DNA of 64,000 bases from Parvibaculaceae bacterium (GCA_028283765.1 JAPWJY010000008.1:1741001-1805000), one strand, 5' to 3'. Positions 17,905 through 27,287 are shown, counted from the first letter of the stretch. The notes: a model not told the origin generated them from the sequence alone. Made by a program: numbers and translations.

Positions 17905-20070
17905 CTATTTACGGACCCGCGTGAGCGCATTGATACCCGAAATCCCGTTCAATGCCGACATTATCCGGGACAAATGTTTGATGTCAGTCACCTCTATGTC
18001 GATGTGGATGTCGTAGAAATCCGCATCGCGCTGATTCATGCTCAGATTGATGATGTTGCTTCCATAATCAGCGATCAGGGAGGTGATCCCGCCCAGCGAG
18101 CCGACCCTGTTGGCCGCCGTCATCACGAATCGCGCCGGAAAGGTCTGGCTCGACGCGGCGGGAATATCCCAGCTCGCATCGACCCAGCGCTCCGGCTCGG
18201 CATCGAAGGCTTCAAGGCCCGGGGAATCGATGGGGTAGATGATGACCCCTTCCCCCGGCGAGCGGATGCCGACGATGCGCTCGCCCGGCAGCGGAAAGGT
18301 GTCGGGCGCGAACTTCACCGCCGCGCCATAGCTCTGGCCAGAAATCCGCACGCTCGCGCGCTCGTCGCCGGGTTTGGGCCTGCCCTTCTTGCCAGTGACG
18401 GGCGCTTCCTTGTCCCCGGGCAGCGCAAGCTTGGGATAGACGGCCGCGAACACATCCTCCGGGCGCACCTCGCCCGCGCCGACGGCGGCGAAGAGATCCT
18501 CGATATTTTCCTGCTTGAGCGGCCCGAGCGCGCGCTCGATCACGCTGTCGGACGCGCGCTTGCCGCGCACGTCAAACAGGCTCTTGATCATCTGGCGGCC
18601 AAGCTTGGAAAATTCGTTGAGCTTGGCCTGGCGCAGCGCGCGGCGGATCGCCGAGCGCGCCTTGCCGGTTGCCACCAGCGCCTCCCAGGCGGGCGAGGGC
18701 CGCTGGGCCTGCGAGCGGATGATCTCGACCTCGTCGCCGTTCTGAAGGATCGTGCGCAGCGGCATATGGCGGCCATTGACCTTGCAGCCGACGCAGGTGT
18801 CGCCGATGTCGGTATGGACCGCATAGGCAAAGTCGATGGGCGTCGCGCCGCGCGGCAGCGTGATGAGCAGGCCCTTGGGCGAAAAGCAGAAAACCTGATC
18901 GTAGAACATCTGGAGCTTGGTGTGCTCCAGAAACTCCTCCGGCGTACTGCCATGCTCCAGCATCTCGACAAGCTGGCGCAGCCAGCGGAAGGTGCTGGCG
19001 AACTCGGGCGAAGCCTCCGCGCCGCCCCGGCCCTCCTTGTAAAGCCAGTGGGCGGCGATGCCGAAATCGGCCACCTCATGCATCTTCCGGGTGCGGATCT
19101 GCACCTCGACGCGCTTGCGCTCGGGACCGATCAGCGTGGTGTGGATCGAACGGTAGCCGTTGTTCTTGGGCGTCGAAATGTAATCCTTGAACCGGCCGGG
19201 CACCATCGGCCAGGTGGTGTGCAGGATGCCGAGCACCCGGTAGCAATCGGCCTCGTCGGCAACGACGACCCGGAAGCCGTAGATGTCGGACAATTGCTCA
19301 AGGGAGACGGCGCGGCGCTCCATCTTGCGCCAGACCGAATAGGGGCTTTTCTCGCGGCCCTTGACCTCGCCCTCTATCCCCGCCTCCTTGAGGCGTTCGC
19401 GCAGGGCCTTTTCGATCCGCGCGACAAGATCGCCGCTGTTGGTGCGGAATTCGTCCAGCCGCCGGATCAGGGTTTCGCGGGCTTCCGGGTTGATCTGCTT
19501 GAAGGCCAGATCTTCCAGTTCCTCGCGAATTTCCTGAATGCCCATGCGCCCGGCCAGCGGCGCATAAATATCCAGCGTTTCCTGGGCGATGCGCTTGCGC
19601 TTCTCGGGCGAGGGAATGAAGTGGAGCGTGCGCATGTTGTGCAGCCGGTCCGCCAGCTTGACCAGCAAAACACGGATGTCGTTGGACATGGCGACGAGGA
19701 ACTTGCGGAAATTCTCCGCCTGTTTCTCGCGTTCGGAAGTGAACTCGATCTTGCCGAGCTTGGTCACGCCATCGACCAGCGAGGCGATCTGTGCGCCGAA
19801 AAGCTGGGTCAGCTCGGCCATGGTCGAGCCGGTATCCTCGATCGTGTCGTGCAGCAGCGCCGTGACGATGGTGGCGGTATCGAGCTTGAGGCTGGTCAGA
19901 ATGCCCGCCACCTCGATGGGGTGCGAAAAATAGGGGTCGCCCGAGGCGCGCATCTGCGAGCCATGCTGCTTCATGGCATAGACATAGGCGCGGTTGATCA
20001 GGCCCTCATCGGCCTTGGGATCATAGGCCAGAACCCTGTCAACCAGCTCATATTGGCGCAGCATCGCCAT
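17905..20070 (-). CDS. rsh: Bifunctional (p)ppGpp synthetase/hydrolase (Rel/Spo homolog)
   Basis: This is the single long RelA/SpoT homolog of an alphaproteobacterium; it makes and degrades (p)ppGpp in starvation. The 721 residues contain an HD hydrolase domain (H50, and H74-D75 in [10 protein letters not shown]), the synthetase domain ([23 protein letters not shown] and [22 protein letters not shown]), a TGS domain ([31 protein letters not shown]), and a C-terminal ACT domain ([22 protein letters not shown]). Both catalytic halves look intact. ATG at 20070 is preceded by AAGGG at good spacing; GTG at 20079 is an alternative. A terminator separates it from rpoZ upstream, so it probably has its own promoter. 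Confidence 0.96.
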   Translation of the reverse strand: MAMLRQYELVDRVLAYDPKADEGLINRAYVYAMKQHGSQMRASGDPYFSHPIEVAGILTSLKLDTATIVTALLHDTIEDTGSTMAELTQLFGAQIASLVDGVTKLGKIEFTSEREKQAENFRKFLVAMSNDIRVLLVKLADRLHNMRTLHFIPSPEKRKRIAQETLDIYAPLAGRMGIQEIREELEDLAFKQINPEARETLIRRLDEFRTNSGDLVARIEKALRERLKEAGIEGEVKGREKSPYSVWRKMERRAVSLEQLSDIYGFRVVVADEADCYRVLGILHTTWPMVPGRFKDYISTPKNNGYRSIHTTLIGPERKRVEVQIRTRKMHEVADFGIAAHWLYKEGRGGAEASPEFASTFRWLRQLVEMLEHGSTPEEFLEHTKLQMFYDQVFCFSPKGLLITLPRGATPIDFAYAVHTDIGDTCVGCKVNGRHMPLRTILQNGDEVEIIRSQAQRPSPAWEALVATGKARSAIRRALRQAKLNEFSKLGRQMIKSLFDVRGKRASDSVIERALGPLKQENIEDLFAAVGAGEVRPEDVFAAVYPKLALPGDKEAPVTGKKGRPKPGDERASVRISGQSYGAAVKFAPDTFPLPGERIVGIRSPGEGVIIYPIDSPGLEAFDAEPERWVDASWDIPAASSQTFPARFVMTAANRVGSLGGITSLIADYGSNIINLSMNQRDADFYDIHIDIEVTDIKHLSRIMSALNGISGINALTRVRK

Positions 20071-20158
20071 AGGTCGCACCCTTCAAACACACTCGAACCG
20101 CCATCCGTCCGGACTTGCACACTATCCATTGTGCATATGGGGTGCCCGAAGCAGAAAC

Positions 20159-20193
20159 AAAAACGCCGCCGGAACCCTTCGGGCCCAGGCGGC
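20159..20193 (-). terminator. Rho-independent terminator of rpoZ
   Basis: On the minus strand, six-base arms GCCGCC and GGCGGC enclose a further GCCC/GGG pairing and are followed by GTTTTTG. It lies between the rpoZ stop (20256) and the rsh start (20070) and would separate the two transcription units. Confidence 0.65.
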
Positions 20194-20255
20194 ATATTCA
20201 AGCGGCGCATTCCACCGGATCAAAGTTTCCCGGGGAACCGGGAAAACGGGGCTTC

Positions 20256-20678
20256 CTAGTCATCAAGCTCCGCATCGTCCGCGTCAGCTGATTTCTGCTG
20301 GGGCGAATCGATCTGGTTCTGGATAGCACGGAGAAGCTCCTCCTCGCTCATGCGTCCGCCCATCTCGCCGGCGTTGCCGAAGCTGTCGTCGATCTCGCTG
20401 CCCTGGCCTGAAAGCAGCAGCTTCACGGTTTCGGCTTCCGGCTCCTCGGTCTCGACGCGCTTCTGCATCCCGCTGATATAATCGTCGCGGAGTTCCTCGA
20501 CGCCGACCGTCGCGACGGCGATCTCGCGCAGCGCGACCACCGGATTCTTGTCATTGTCACGATGAACGGTGGGTTCGGAACCGGCCGAAATGGCGCGGGC
20601 GCGGTGCGCGGACAGCAAGACCAGCTCAAACCGGTTATCGAGCTTTTCTACGCAATCTTCGACGGTTACGCGTGCCAT
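20256..20678 (-). CDS. rpoZ: RNA polymerase omega subunit
   Basis: Omega helps fold and assemble the beta-prime subunit of RNA polymerase. From ATG at 20678 the protein has 140 residues; [33 protein letters not shown] is the invariant N-terminal core, and [10 protein letters not shown] follows. The C-terminal 70 residues, rich in Glu, Asp and Gln, extend beyond the 90-residue E. coli protein, as is common in alphaproteobacteria. An AAAGAGGC ribosome-binding site precedes the start. The longer in-frame reading to 20753 lacks family similarity. Position just upstream of rsh is conserved and matches the known link of omega with (p)ppGpp binding. Confidence 0.95.
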   Translation of the reverse strand: MARVTVEDCVEKLDNRFELVLLSAHRARAISAGSEPTVHRDNDKNPVVALREIAVATVGVEELRDDYISGMQKRVETEEPEAETVKLLLSGQGSEIDDSFGNAGEMGGRMSEEELLRAIQNQIDSPQQKSADADDAELDD

Positions 20679-20796
20679 GGGGAGCCTCTTTCCACAGGAA
20701 GGGAGGAAGAAACGGCCAGCAACCCGAATGTCAGGGCTGCCCGGACCAGTCACAATCCAGCAAGAGGCGAGTAACTACCAAAAGAAGCCCTTGACT

Positions 20797-21330
20797 TCAA
20801 TCGGAAATGCTCTCTATCCCCAAATCAGCCGCATTTCCAAGCTTTTCAAGCATTTGGGCTACACTCAGGCCGGAAACCGGATGGGTCCAGCCCGGCGCGA
20901 TATCGAGCAGCGGCACCAGCACGAAGGCCCGCTCCGGGATGCCGGGGTGGGGCAAACTGAGGGGAATGGGGCCGTTTCCGGCCGCAAGACCGGAAACGCC
21001 GCCCTGATTTTCGATCCGGCCATGATAATCGAGCAGATCGAGATCGACTGCGCGCGCGCCCCAGCGCTCGGCCCGGATCCGCCCAAGCGCCGCCTCGGTG
21101 CGGTGCAGAAGCGCCAGCAGCGCCTCCGCCCCCATCTGCGTCCCCAGCCGCGCGGCGGCGTTGACGAACGCGGGCTGGGGCTGGGGCCCCATGGGAGGGG
21201 TCCGGTACCAGCGCGAACGGGCCTCTATGACAACACCCTGCGCCGCAAGCATCGACAGCGCCGCACCCAAGGTTTCGCGGGGGTCGCCAAGCTCTGACGG
21301 CAGGTTTGCGCCCAGTCCAATTAATATCAT
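20797..21330 (-). CDS. folK: 2-amino-4-hydroxy-6-hydroxymethyldihydropteridine pyrophosphokinase
   Basis: FolK (HPPK) transfers pyrophosphate from ATP to 6-hydroxymethyl-dihydropterin in folate synthesis. The 177-residue protein starts ILIGLGANLPSELGDP, has RWYRTPPMGPQPQPAFVNAAARL, and carries the HPPK signature RWGARAVDLDLLDY with the two metal-binding aspartates. The C-terminal PGIPERAFVLVPLLDIAPGWTHP is typical. The rest of the folate cluster is not adjacent. It is divergent from the LabA-like gene across 174 AT-rich bases holding a strong TATAAT box directed at folK. Confidence 0.95.
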   Translation of the reverse strand: MILIGLGANLPSELGDPRETLGAALSMLAAQGVVIEARSRWYRTPPMGPQPQPAFVNAAARLGTQMGAEALLALLHRTEAALGRIRAERWGARAVDLDLLDYHGRIENQGGVSGLAAGNGPIPLSLPHPGIPERAFVLVPLLDIAPGWTHPVSGLSVAQMLEKLGNAADLGIESISD

Positions 21331-21374
21331 GTGATGTTTTTTAAATGCTCTTACATTCCAATACGGAAAAAATG

Positions 21375-21401
21375 ATTATATTACCCTCACAGTTTGCGCA
21401 A
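21375..21401 (-). promoter_or_regulatory. Predicted folK promoter
   Basis: On the minus strand a perfect -10 box TATAAT (21375-21380) lies 15 bases from TTGCGC (21396-21401). The expected transcript start is about 38 bases before the folK ATG. The spacer is a little short, so confidence is moderate. Confidence 0.4.
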
Positions 21402-21438
21402 AGGCGTTGAACAAAGATCAATTTAACAGGCGGGCTAA

Positions 21439-21472
21439 AGTCTGGAGAAAGACTGCAAGGGACGGCAGTTTT
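21439..21472 (+). promoter_or_regulatory. Two overlapping leader hairpins before the LabA-like gene (attenuator-like)
   Basis: Hairpin A pairs AGTCT (21439-21443) with AGACT (21450-21454). Hairpin B pairs AAGACTGC (21449-21456) with GCAGTTTT (21465-21472, one G-T pair) and runs into a T tract. AGACT is shared, so the two cannot form together, the geometry of an antiterminator/terminator pair. Function is inference. Confidence 0.3.
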
Positions 21473-21504
21473 TCTCATAATGCCCCGCTGTAGAGGTGGA
21501 ACGG

Positions 21505-22110
21505 ATGCATTTTTATCCTGAAGAGCGTATTGCTCTCTTTATCGACGGCGCGAATTTGTATTCAGCCGCCCGCTCACTCGGTTTCGACATCGATTACCGC
21601 CGGATGCTTGAGCTTTTCCGCAGCAAAAGCACGCTGATCCGTGCGTATTACTACACGGCCCTGCTGGAGGATCAGGAATATTCCCCCATCCGCCCGCTGA
21701 TCGACTGGCTGGACTACAATGGCTACACCGTCGTGACCAAGCCCGCGAAAGAGTTCGTGGACGCGACCGGGCGGCGCAAATTCAAGGGCAATATGGACAT
21801 CGAGCTTGCCGTCGACGCGCTCGAACTGGCCGACAAGCTCGACCATATCGTGATTTTCTCCGGCGACGGCGATTTCCGCCGTCTGGCCGAAGCGATCCAG
21901 CGCAAGGGCAAGCGCGTCAGCATCGTCTCGACGATCCGCAGCCAGCCGCCCATGATCGCGGATGAACTGCGCCGTCAGGCCGACCTTTTCGTCGATCTGG
22001 AGGAGCTGCGCTCCACCATCGGCCGCAATCATGAGAGCCGGACGCCCGCCGTGCAGGCGCCCGCCTATGAATATGACGACGAGGATGAAGGCGCGGACGC
22101 CACCGCGTAG
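21505..22110 (+). CDS. LabA-like NYN domain protein (PIN-fold ribonuclease family)
   Basis: The 201-residue protein is a LabA/DUF88 NYN-domain protein, a PIN-fold group predicted or shown to bind or cut RNA. Conserved acidic residues are visible in LFIDGANLYSAARSLGFDIDY (first Asp), KGNMDIELAVDAL (middle Asp), and the hallmark FSGDGDFRRLAEAIQRKGKRV (Asp pair). The C-terminal tail is acidic and low in complexity. ATG at 21505 was chosen because GAGG lies 8 bases before it; GTG at 21496 would be within that site. It is divergent from folK and converges on the NlpD-like gene. Its substrate is unknown. Confidence 0.9.
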   Translation: MHFYPEERIALFIDGANLYSAARSLGFDIDYRRMLELFRSKSTLIRAYYYTALLEDQEYSPIRPLIDWLDYNGYTVVTKPAKEFVDATGRRKFKGNMDIELAVDALELADKLDHIVIFSGDGDFRRLAEAIQRKGKRVSIVSTIRSQPPMIADELRRQADLFVDLEELRSTIGRNHESRTPAVQAPAYEYDDEDEGADATA

Positions 22111-22142
22111 GTAGACCCTCTTTCTGCAAGAATGCGCATCAT

Positions 22143-22166
22143 GATGCCGGGGCCCGCCCCGGCATC
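22143..22166. terminator. 24-base perfect palindrome between convergent genes
   Basis: Arms GATGCCGGGGC and GCCCCGGCATC, separated by two bases, lie between the stops of the LabA-like gene (22110) and the NlpD-like gene (22178). The hairpin would be very stable on either strand but lacks a T tract, so it may be a weak bidirectional terminator or a copy of a dispersed GC-rich palindrome. Confidence 0.45.
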
Positions 22167-22177
22167 GCCGTTTCCGC

Positions 22178-23338
22178 TCAGCCCTGCGCCGGGAGCACGC
22201 TCATCGGATCGACCGCCTTCGAGCCCTTGCGGACCTCGAAATGGAGCTGCGGCGACGTCACGGAGCCGGTCTGGCCGACCAGTGCGATGGGCTGACCCTT
22301 TTTCACCGTCGCGCCACGGGCCACCAGCAGCTTCTGGTTATGGGCATAGGCGGTCATCACCCCGTTCGCCTGCTTGACGATGAGAAGATTGCCATAACCC
22401 TTCAGTTCGTTGCCCGCATAGGCGACGGTGCCATTGTCGGCGGCCACGACCTGGCTGCCCGCCGCTGCCGCTATGTTGATGCCGTCATTCCGCGTGCCGC
22501 CCGCCTGGCTGCCATAGGCCGACACGACCCGGCCCCGCACCGGCCACATCATCCCCGCCGACGGGATCACGCTCGCCGTGGCGGTGGGCGGGGGCGCCGG
22601 GGTTGCTGCCGGGGCGGGCGTGGCCGGGGACACCTCAGCCGGTTGAGATACCACCGCCCCGGACTGTGTGGACCGGTCCGTGGCCGCGGAGGACGCCTGC
22701 GCAGGGGCTGGCGCGCTGGCCGGGGCGGTTGAAGCACCGGGCGGCGGCAGGGCCGAGGAACTGACCCCGCCCGAAGGCTGGGCCCCGCCCGCGACCGGCG
22801 CTGCGGGCGTCACCGCGCCATATTCCGTGTCCGTATCCGAAGCCGCAGCCGCCGGGGCACTGGCTTCGGCGGGCAACTGGAGCTTCTCGCCTTCGGAAAT
22901 GGTGTAGGGCTCGCGCAGGTCGTTCAGGCTGGCGAGCGTCGCCATGTCGATGCCGAAGCTGCGGGAAATGCCATAGAGGGTGTCGCTCTTGCGCACGGTG
23001 TAATAGCGCCCGGCCGGGATCACCAGCTGCTGCCCGGCTGAAACGGTATAGGGCGGCGTCAGCCCGTTGGTGTCGATGATGGCGCGGATCGGCACGCCCG
23101 CCGTGCGCGCGATGCGATAGAGCGTGTCGCCGGGTCTGACCGTGACCGTATTGGAACCGCCGTTCGACTGGATGGGGGAGGCTGCGTCCGGTCCCATGCC
23201 CGGCTGGTCCCACCATGGGGCCGGACTGCTGCAACCGGCAAGCGCCAGCGCGGCGAGAAGGCAGGCAAGGGAAGACCACACGCCCGCAGGGCGCGGCACG
23301 CTGTCATTCCGGCGTTTTCCTGCGGCTCCCTCGATCAT
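22178..23338 (-). CDS. Lipoprotein with two LysM domains and a degenerate M23 (LytM) domain, NlpD-like
   Basis: The 386-residue protein is an outer-envelope lipoprotein: hydrophobic signal at 21-35 with lipobox LAGC (C36). Two peptidoglycan-binding LysM domains lie at about 63-108 and 112-156, then a long Ala/Pro/Ser linker, and a C-terminal M23 domain (about 265-386). The first zinc-ligand motif, normally HxGxD, reads NDGIN, so one histidine and one aspartate are replaced; YAHN and LHFEVR keep the other histidines. This pattern fits catalytically dead LytM activators of cell-division amidases (NlpD, EnvC, DipM). It lies downstream of pcm, matching the surE-pcm-nlpD order known in proteobacteria. 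Confidence 0.88.
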   Translation of the reverse strand: MIEGAAGKRRNDSVPRPAGVWSSLACLLAALALAGCSSPAPWWDQPGMGPDAASPIQSNGGSNTVTVRPGDTLYRIARTAGVPIRAIIDTNGLTPPYTVSAGQQLVIPAGRYYTVRKSDTLYGISRSFGIDMATLASLNDLREPYTISEGEKLQLPAEASAPAAAASDTDTEYGAVTPAAPVAGGAQPSGGVSSSALPPPGASTAPASAPAPAQASSAATDRSTQSGAVVSQPAEVSPATPAPAATPAPPPTATASVIPSAGMMWPVRGRVVSAYGSQAGGTRNDGINIAAAAGSQVVAADNGTVAYAGNELKGYGNLLIVKQANGVMTAYAHNQKLLVARGATVKKGQPIALVGQTGSVTSPQLHFEVRKGSKAVDPMSVLPAQG

Positions 23339-23392
23339 GCCCTTCCCGACGTGCTCTCCGACCTGCTCCGGCCCCCTGCCCCGCCAAGTTCA

Positions 23393-24046
23393 TCATGATT
23401 CGCGGGCAACGCCTGCCACCAGCGGCACGAATCTGACCGGCATCAGGTCCTCGCGAATCACACCTTCCTCGGTGCGGATGATGCGAACGAGGTTTTGTAC
23501 CCCGCGCGAACCCGGCACGGCTACCGGCAGGACCATGATTCCGCCGATCTTGAGCTGATCGACGAGCTTTTGCGGCACAGCGCTGGCCGCCGCCGTGACG
23601 ATGATGCGGTCGAACGGGGCCTGTTCGGGCCAGCCCTCGTTGCCGTCGGCAGCTTTGGCGGTGATGTTGTGGAGATGCAGCGCCTCGAAGCGCTTGACCG
23701 CGTCGCGCAGCAGCGTGCGGTAGCGCTCGACCGTGTAGACCCGGCGGCACAGCCTTGAAAGCACGGCGGCCTGATAGCCCGAGCCGGTACCCACTTCCAG
23801 CGCTTTCATCCGGTCGCCCACTTCGAGCTTCTCGGTCATGTAGGCGACGATGAAGGGCTGGCTGATGGTCTGGCCGCACTCGATGGGGAGCGCATGGTCC
23901 TCATAGGCCTGCCGCCTGAACGAGGTGTTGATGAAGGTTTCGCGCGGCACCCGCTCCAGCGCCGCCAGCACATTCTTGTCGCGGATCCCCTGCTTGCGCA
24001 AAGCCATGACAAGCTCGATCTTCTCCTGGTCGAACTCATCGCTCAT
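23393..24046 (-). CDS. pcm: Protein-L-isoaspartate O-methyltransferase
   Basis: Pcm methylates L-isoaspartyl residues so that aged proteins can be repaired. From ATG at 24046 the product has 217 residues. It shows VPRETFI, YEDHALPIECGQTISQPFIVAYMTE (substrate loop), the SAM motif ALEVGTGSGYQAAVLSRL, and YTVERYRTLL. An in-frame GTG at 24079 would add 11 residues and is less likely. It follows surE by 39 bases and precedes the NlpD-like gene by 54, forming a stress-survival trio seen in many proteobacteria. Confidence 0.93.
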   Translation of the reverse strand: MSDEFDQEKIELVMALRKQGIRDKNVLAALERVPRETFINTSFRRQAYEDHALPIECGQTISQPFIVAYMTEKLEVGDRMKALEVGTGSGYQAAVLSRLCRRVYTVERYRTLLRDAVKRFEALHLHNITAKAADGNEGWPEQAPFDRIIVTAAASAVPQKLVDQLKIGGIMVLPVAVPGSRGVQNLVRIIRTEEGVIREDLMPVRFVPLVAGVARES

Positions 24047-24085
24047 GGAACGCCCGCCTGCCCGCTCACCCTTGTCCACCCTGTG

Positions 24086-24874
24086 TCAGCCTAGCGCTTT
24101 TCTGATCGCATTGCCCGTGCGGGTATGCGTCAGGTTCATATGCAAGGGCGTGACCGAAATCCAGCCATTATAAATGGCGTGAATGTCGGTGCCGGTGCGC
24201 GGCTTGCTCGCAATCCGCTCGAAACCCAGCCAGTAATAGGGATTGTGCCGCGCATCGATGCGCCTGTCGACGTGGAGCAGCGACTGGTCGCGCTTGCCCT
24301 GGCTCGTCACCTCCACGCCCTTGACGTCCTTGGGATCCACGTCCGGGAAATTGAGGTTGATCAGCACATCGCCGGGCCAGCCTGCCTTCAAAAGCTTCTC
24401 GATGAGGCCCGGCGCATGGGTCTCGGCGCAGGCCCAGCGCACCCGCGAACTCGCATCGAAGCCGAAGGCCTGCGACAGGGCGATCGAGGGAATGCCGAGC
24501 TGGGTGCCCTCCATCGCGCCTGCGATGGTGCCGGAATAGGTGACGTCGTCGGCGATGTTCTGCCCGCGATTGACGCCCGAGAGCACCAGATCGGGCAACT
24601 GGTCCTCCATGATGACCTTCGCCGCCATCATCACGCAGTCGGTCGGCGTGCCGCGCACCGCGAACTTCTTCGGCCCAAGCTTGCGCACCCGCAGCGGATG
24701 GGCGAGCGTGAGCGAATGGGACGCGCCGGACTGCTCGTCCTCGGGCGCGACGATCCAGATGTCACTGGAAAGCTTCCGCGCGATCTTCATCAGCACCTTC
24801 AGCCCCGGCGCGTGGATGCCGTCATCATTGGTGAGCAGAATGCGCAGCGGCTTGTTCTTGCTGGTCTTGACCAC
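24086..24874 (-). CDS. surE: 5'/3'-nucleotidase SurE
   Basis: SurE is a metal-dependent phosphatase acting on nucleoside monophosphates and short polyphosphate. The 262-residue protein carries the metal site RILLTNDDGIHAPG (N16, D17, D18), VAPEDEQSGASHSLTL, FAVRGTPTDCVMMA and LVLSGVNRGQNIADDVTYSGTIAGAMEG. Length is usual. It lies between serS (59 bases) and pcm (39 bases) on the same strand, the common alphaproteobacterial arrangement. Confidence 0.95.
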   Translation of the reverse strand: MVKTSKNKPLRILLTNDDGIHAPGLKVLMKIARKLSSDIWIVAPEDEQSGASHSLTLAHPLRVRKLGPKKFAVRGTPTDCVMMAAKVIMEDQLPDLVLSGVNRGQNIADDVTYSGTIAGAMEGTQLGIPSIALSQAFGFDASSRVRWACAETHAPGLIEKLLKAGWPGDVLINLNFPDVDPKDVKGVEVTSQGKRDQSLLHVDRRIDARHNPYYWLGFERIASKPRTGTDIHAIYNGWISVTPLHMNLTHTRTGNAIRKALG

Positions 24875-24933
24875 GGGAACCCTTTTCAGTGTCTTGAGGA
24901 TAGGTCTTTTTAGATAGAGGGCCGTCTCGTCGT

Positions 24934-26226
24934 CTACTCCGCCCGGATCTCGGCAAGGCCGCCCATATAGGGCCGCAGCGCCTCGGGAATCTCGATGGAG
25001 CCGTCCGCACGCTGATAGTTTTCCAGCACCGCCACCAGCGTGCGCCCGACCGCGAGCGCGGAACCGTTGAGCGTATGGACAAAGCGCGTGGTCTTCTCGC
25101 CGCGCGGACGGAACCGGGCCTGCATGCGGCGCGCCTGAAAATCGCCGCAGACCGAGCAGGATGAAATCTCGCGATAGGCGTTCTGCCCCGGCAGCCAGAC
25201 CTCGATGTCATAGGTCTTGCGCGAGGCGAAGCCCATGTCGCCGGTGCAGAGCGTCATCACCCGGTAATGGAGCCCGAGGCGCTTGAGCACCTCCTCGGCG
25301 CACCCCAGCATCCGCTCATGCTCCTCCGCCGATTTCTCCGGCGTGGTGATCGAGACAAGCTCCACCTTGGAGAACTGGTGCAGCCGGATCATGCCGCGCG
25401 TATCGCGCCCCGCCGATCCCGCTTCCAGCCGGAAACAGGGCGTGTAGGCGGTAAAGCGCTTCGGCAGTTCCTCTTCCGACAGGATGGACTCGCGGACGAG
25501 ATTGGTCAGCGGCACTTCCGCCGTGGGAATGAGCCACAGATCATTGTCGGTATGGAACTGGTCATCGGCGAATTTCGGCAGTTGCGCCGTGCCGAACATG
25601 GCGTCGTCCTTGACCATCAGCGGCGGCGCAACCTCGGTGTAGCCGAACTCGCCCGTGTGCAGATCGAGCATGAAGCTGGCGATGGCGCGTTCCAGCCTTG
25701 CAAGCTTGCCCTTGAGCACGACGAAACGCGCGCCCGAAAGCTTCGAGGCCGTGTCGAAATCCATCAGCCCGAGCGCTTCGCCCAGCTCGAAATGCTGCTT
25801 GGGCGCATTGGTGTCGAGCGCCCGGCGCGCCGGAATGCCTGCACGGTCCGTGCGCTCGACATTGCCGTGCTCGTCGGCGCCGTCCGGCACCTCGTCATTG
25901 GGAATATTCGGGATCGCCGCCAGAAAGCCGGCGACTTCCCTGTCGATCTGGCGCTCGGCCTCCTCGCCCTCCTGAAGGGCGGTCTTGAGCGCCGTCACCT
26001 CGTCCATCAGCTTCTGCGACAGGGCGTCGTCGCCCGCCTTCTTGGCCGCGCCGATCTGCTTTGACGCCTCGTTGCGCCGGGCCTGCAATTCCTGCAGCGA
26101 AGTCAGGATCTGGCGGCGCTTTTCGTCGAAGGCCAGCACCTGCGCCGAAAGGGGCTCAAGCCCCCGCCGCCTGAGACCGGCGTCGAAGGCCTCCGGGTTT
26201 TCGCGGATGGCTTTGATGTCGTGCAT
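24934..26226 (-). CDS. serS: Seryl-tRNA synthetase
   Basis: SerRS, a class II synthetase, charges tRNA-Ser (and tRNA-Sec where present). The 430-residue protein has the N-terminal coiled-coil arm (about 25-105), motif 2 in [29 protein letters not shown], the [20 protein letters not shown] region and motif 3 [22 protein letters not shown] at 26226 begins [22 protein letters not shown], the conserved start. A plausible promoter lies 42-71 bases upstream. It sits between tatC and surE on the same strand. Confidence 0.97.
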   Translation of the reverse strand: MHDIKAIRENPEAFDAGLRRRGLEPLSAQVLAFDEKRRQILTSLQELQARRNEASKQIGAAKKAGDDALSQKLMDEVTALKTALQEGEEAERQIDREVAGFLAAIPNIPNDEVPDGADEHGNVERTDRAGIPARRALDTNAPKQHFELGEALGLMDFDTASKLSGARFVVLKGKLARLERAIASFMLDLHTGEFGYTEVAPPLMVKDDAMFGTAQLPKFADDQFHTDNDLWLIPTAEVPLTNLVRESILSEEELPKRFTAYTPCFRLEAGSAGRDTRGMIRLHQFSKVELVSITTPEKSAEEHERMLGCAEEVLKRLGLHYRVMTLCTGDMGFASRKTYDIEVWLPGQNAYREISSCSVCGDFQARRMQARFRPRGEKTTRFVHTLNGSALAVGRTLVAVLENYQRADGSIEIPEALRPYMGGLAEIRAE

Positions 26227-26267
26227 GGATCGACCGCTTTGTTCTGAAGGCGCGAAACTATGGGCGG

Positions 26268-26297
26268 CTTATACAGGCTTCCCGGCAAGGGCGTCCA
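26268..26297 (-). promoter_or_regulatory. Predicted serS promoter
   Basis: On the minus strand TGGACG (26292-26297) and TATAAG (26268-26273) are 18 bases apart, about 42 bases before the serS ATG. Inverted GCGAAACT and AGTTTCGC octamers flank it (26252-26259 and 26297-26304); an 8-base dyad at this distance can be chance. Confidence 0.4.
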
Positions 26298-26323
26298 GTT
26301 TCGCAACCTTGCCTCGCTCCTCC

Positions 26324-26420
26324 GGGGAGAAGGCCTGGGTGAGGGGTTCTGAGCCCGCCGGATGCTGCCCCCCTCACCCGGCGCTGCGCGCCGACTTCTC
26401 CCCCATGCGCGGGAGAGGTG
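26324..26420. repeat. REP-like GC-rich imperfect palindrome between serS and tatC
   Basis: GGGGAGAAG and GGTGAGGGG on the left are mirrored by CCCCTCACC and CTTCTCCCC on the right, and the right half also carries the internal palindrome GGCGCTGCGCGCC followed by GGGAGAGGTGA. Alphaproteobacterial intergenic repeats often look like this. Related fragments occur near 8620-8655 (AGGGAGAGTGA) and 27863-27895 (CCCTCACCC). The gap from 26227 to 26435 holds no gene. Confidence 0.45.
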
Positions 26421-26435
26421 ATTTAAGGGGGCAAA

Positions 26436-27287
26436 TCAGGGCGCGGCGGCGTCGGCCTGCTCGCGGGCCTTGCGCTCTTTTTCGCGGTTCCGCTCGATTA
26501 GCCAGACGGTCCAGATCGAGATTTCATAAAGCACGAGCGTCGGCAGGCCGAGGCTGATCTGGGACAGGAGATCGGGGGGCGTCAGGACCGCGGCCACCGC
26601 GAAGGACGCGACGATGGCATAGCGCCTGCCCTTCTTGAGCATCTGTGAATCGACGATGCCAACCTTGCCGAGCAACGTCAGCAGCACCGGCAACTGGAAA
26701 CAGAAGCCGAAGGCGAGAATGAGCGACATGATGAGGCTCAGATATTCGCTGACCCTCGGCAGCAACTCGATGGCCGCCTTGCCGTCGCCGCCCGCCTGCT
26801 GCATCGACAGGAAGAATTTGAACGCCAGCGGCATGACCATGAAATAGACCAGCGCCGCCCCCATCAGGAACAAGATGGGCGTCGCGATCAGGAACGGCAG
26901 GAAGGCGTGGCGCTCGTTCTTGTAGAGGCCCGGGGCCACGAACATGTAGATCTGGCTCGCAAGGATCGGAAACGAGACGAAGATCGCGCCGAACATGGCG
27001 AGCTTGAGCTGGGTGAAGAAATATTCCTGCGGCGCGGTGAAGATGAGCTTCACATCGGAGGCATTGTGCCCCGCCGCGATCTCGAACGGACGCAGCAGCA
27101 GGTTGAAGATGTCGCCCGCGAAGTAGAAGCAGACCACCGTGGAGATGGCGATCGCGATCAGCGACTTGATCAGCCGCGAGCGCAGCTCGATCAGATGCTC
27201 CATCAGCGGCGCGCGCGAGGCATCGATCTCGATGTCCTCCTCGCTCCTGTATTCAGGATCCTTTTCCGGGAAACCGACCTCGCTCAT
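26436..27287 (-). CDS. tatC: Twin-arginine translocase subunit TatC
   Basis: TatC is the six-helix inner-membrane receptor for twin-arginine signal peptides. The 283-residue protein begins with an acidic cytoplasmic segment and the core MEHLIELRSRLIKSL, then FTAPQEYFFTQLKLAMFGA, PILASQIYMFVAPGLYKNERHAFLPF, and FGFCFQLPVLLTLLGKVGIV. Six hydrophobic segments are evident. Its ATG overlaps the tatB stop (ATGA), so the two are translationally coupled. The cytoplasmic tail is charged (NREKERKAREQADAAAP). Confidence 0.97.
   Translation of the reverse strand: MSEVGFPEKDPEYRSEEDIEIDASRAPLMEHLIELRSRLIKSLIAIAISTVVCFYFAGDIFNLLLRPFEIAAGHNASDVKLIFTAPQEYFFTQLKLAMFGAIFVSFPILASQIYMFVAPGLYKNERHAFLPFLIATPILFLMGAALVYFMVMPLAFKFFLSMQQAGGDGKAAIELLPRVSEYLSLIMSLILAFGFCFQLPVLLTLLGKVGIVDSQMLKKGRRYAIVASFAVAAVLTPPDLLSQISLGLPTLVLYEISIWTVWLIERNREKERKAREQADAAAP

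Noticed and set aside
17974-20259. A 761-codon open frame opposite rsh
   Set aside because: It mirrors the fully motif-supported rsh gene and has shadow composition.
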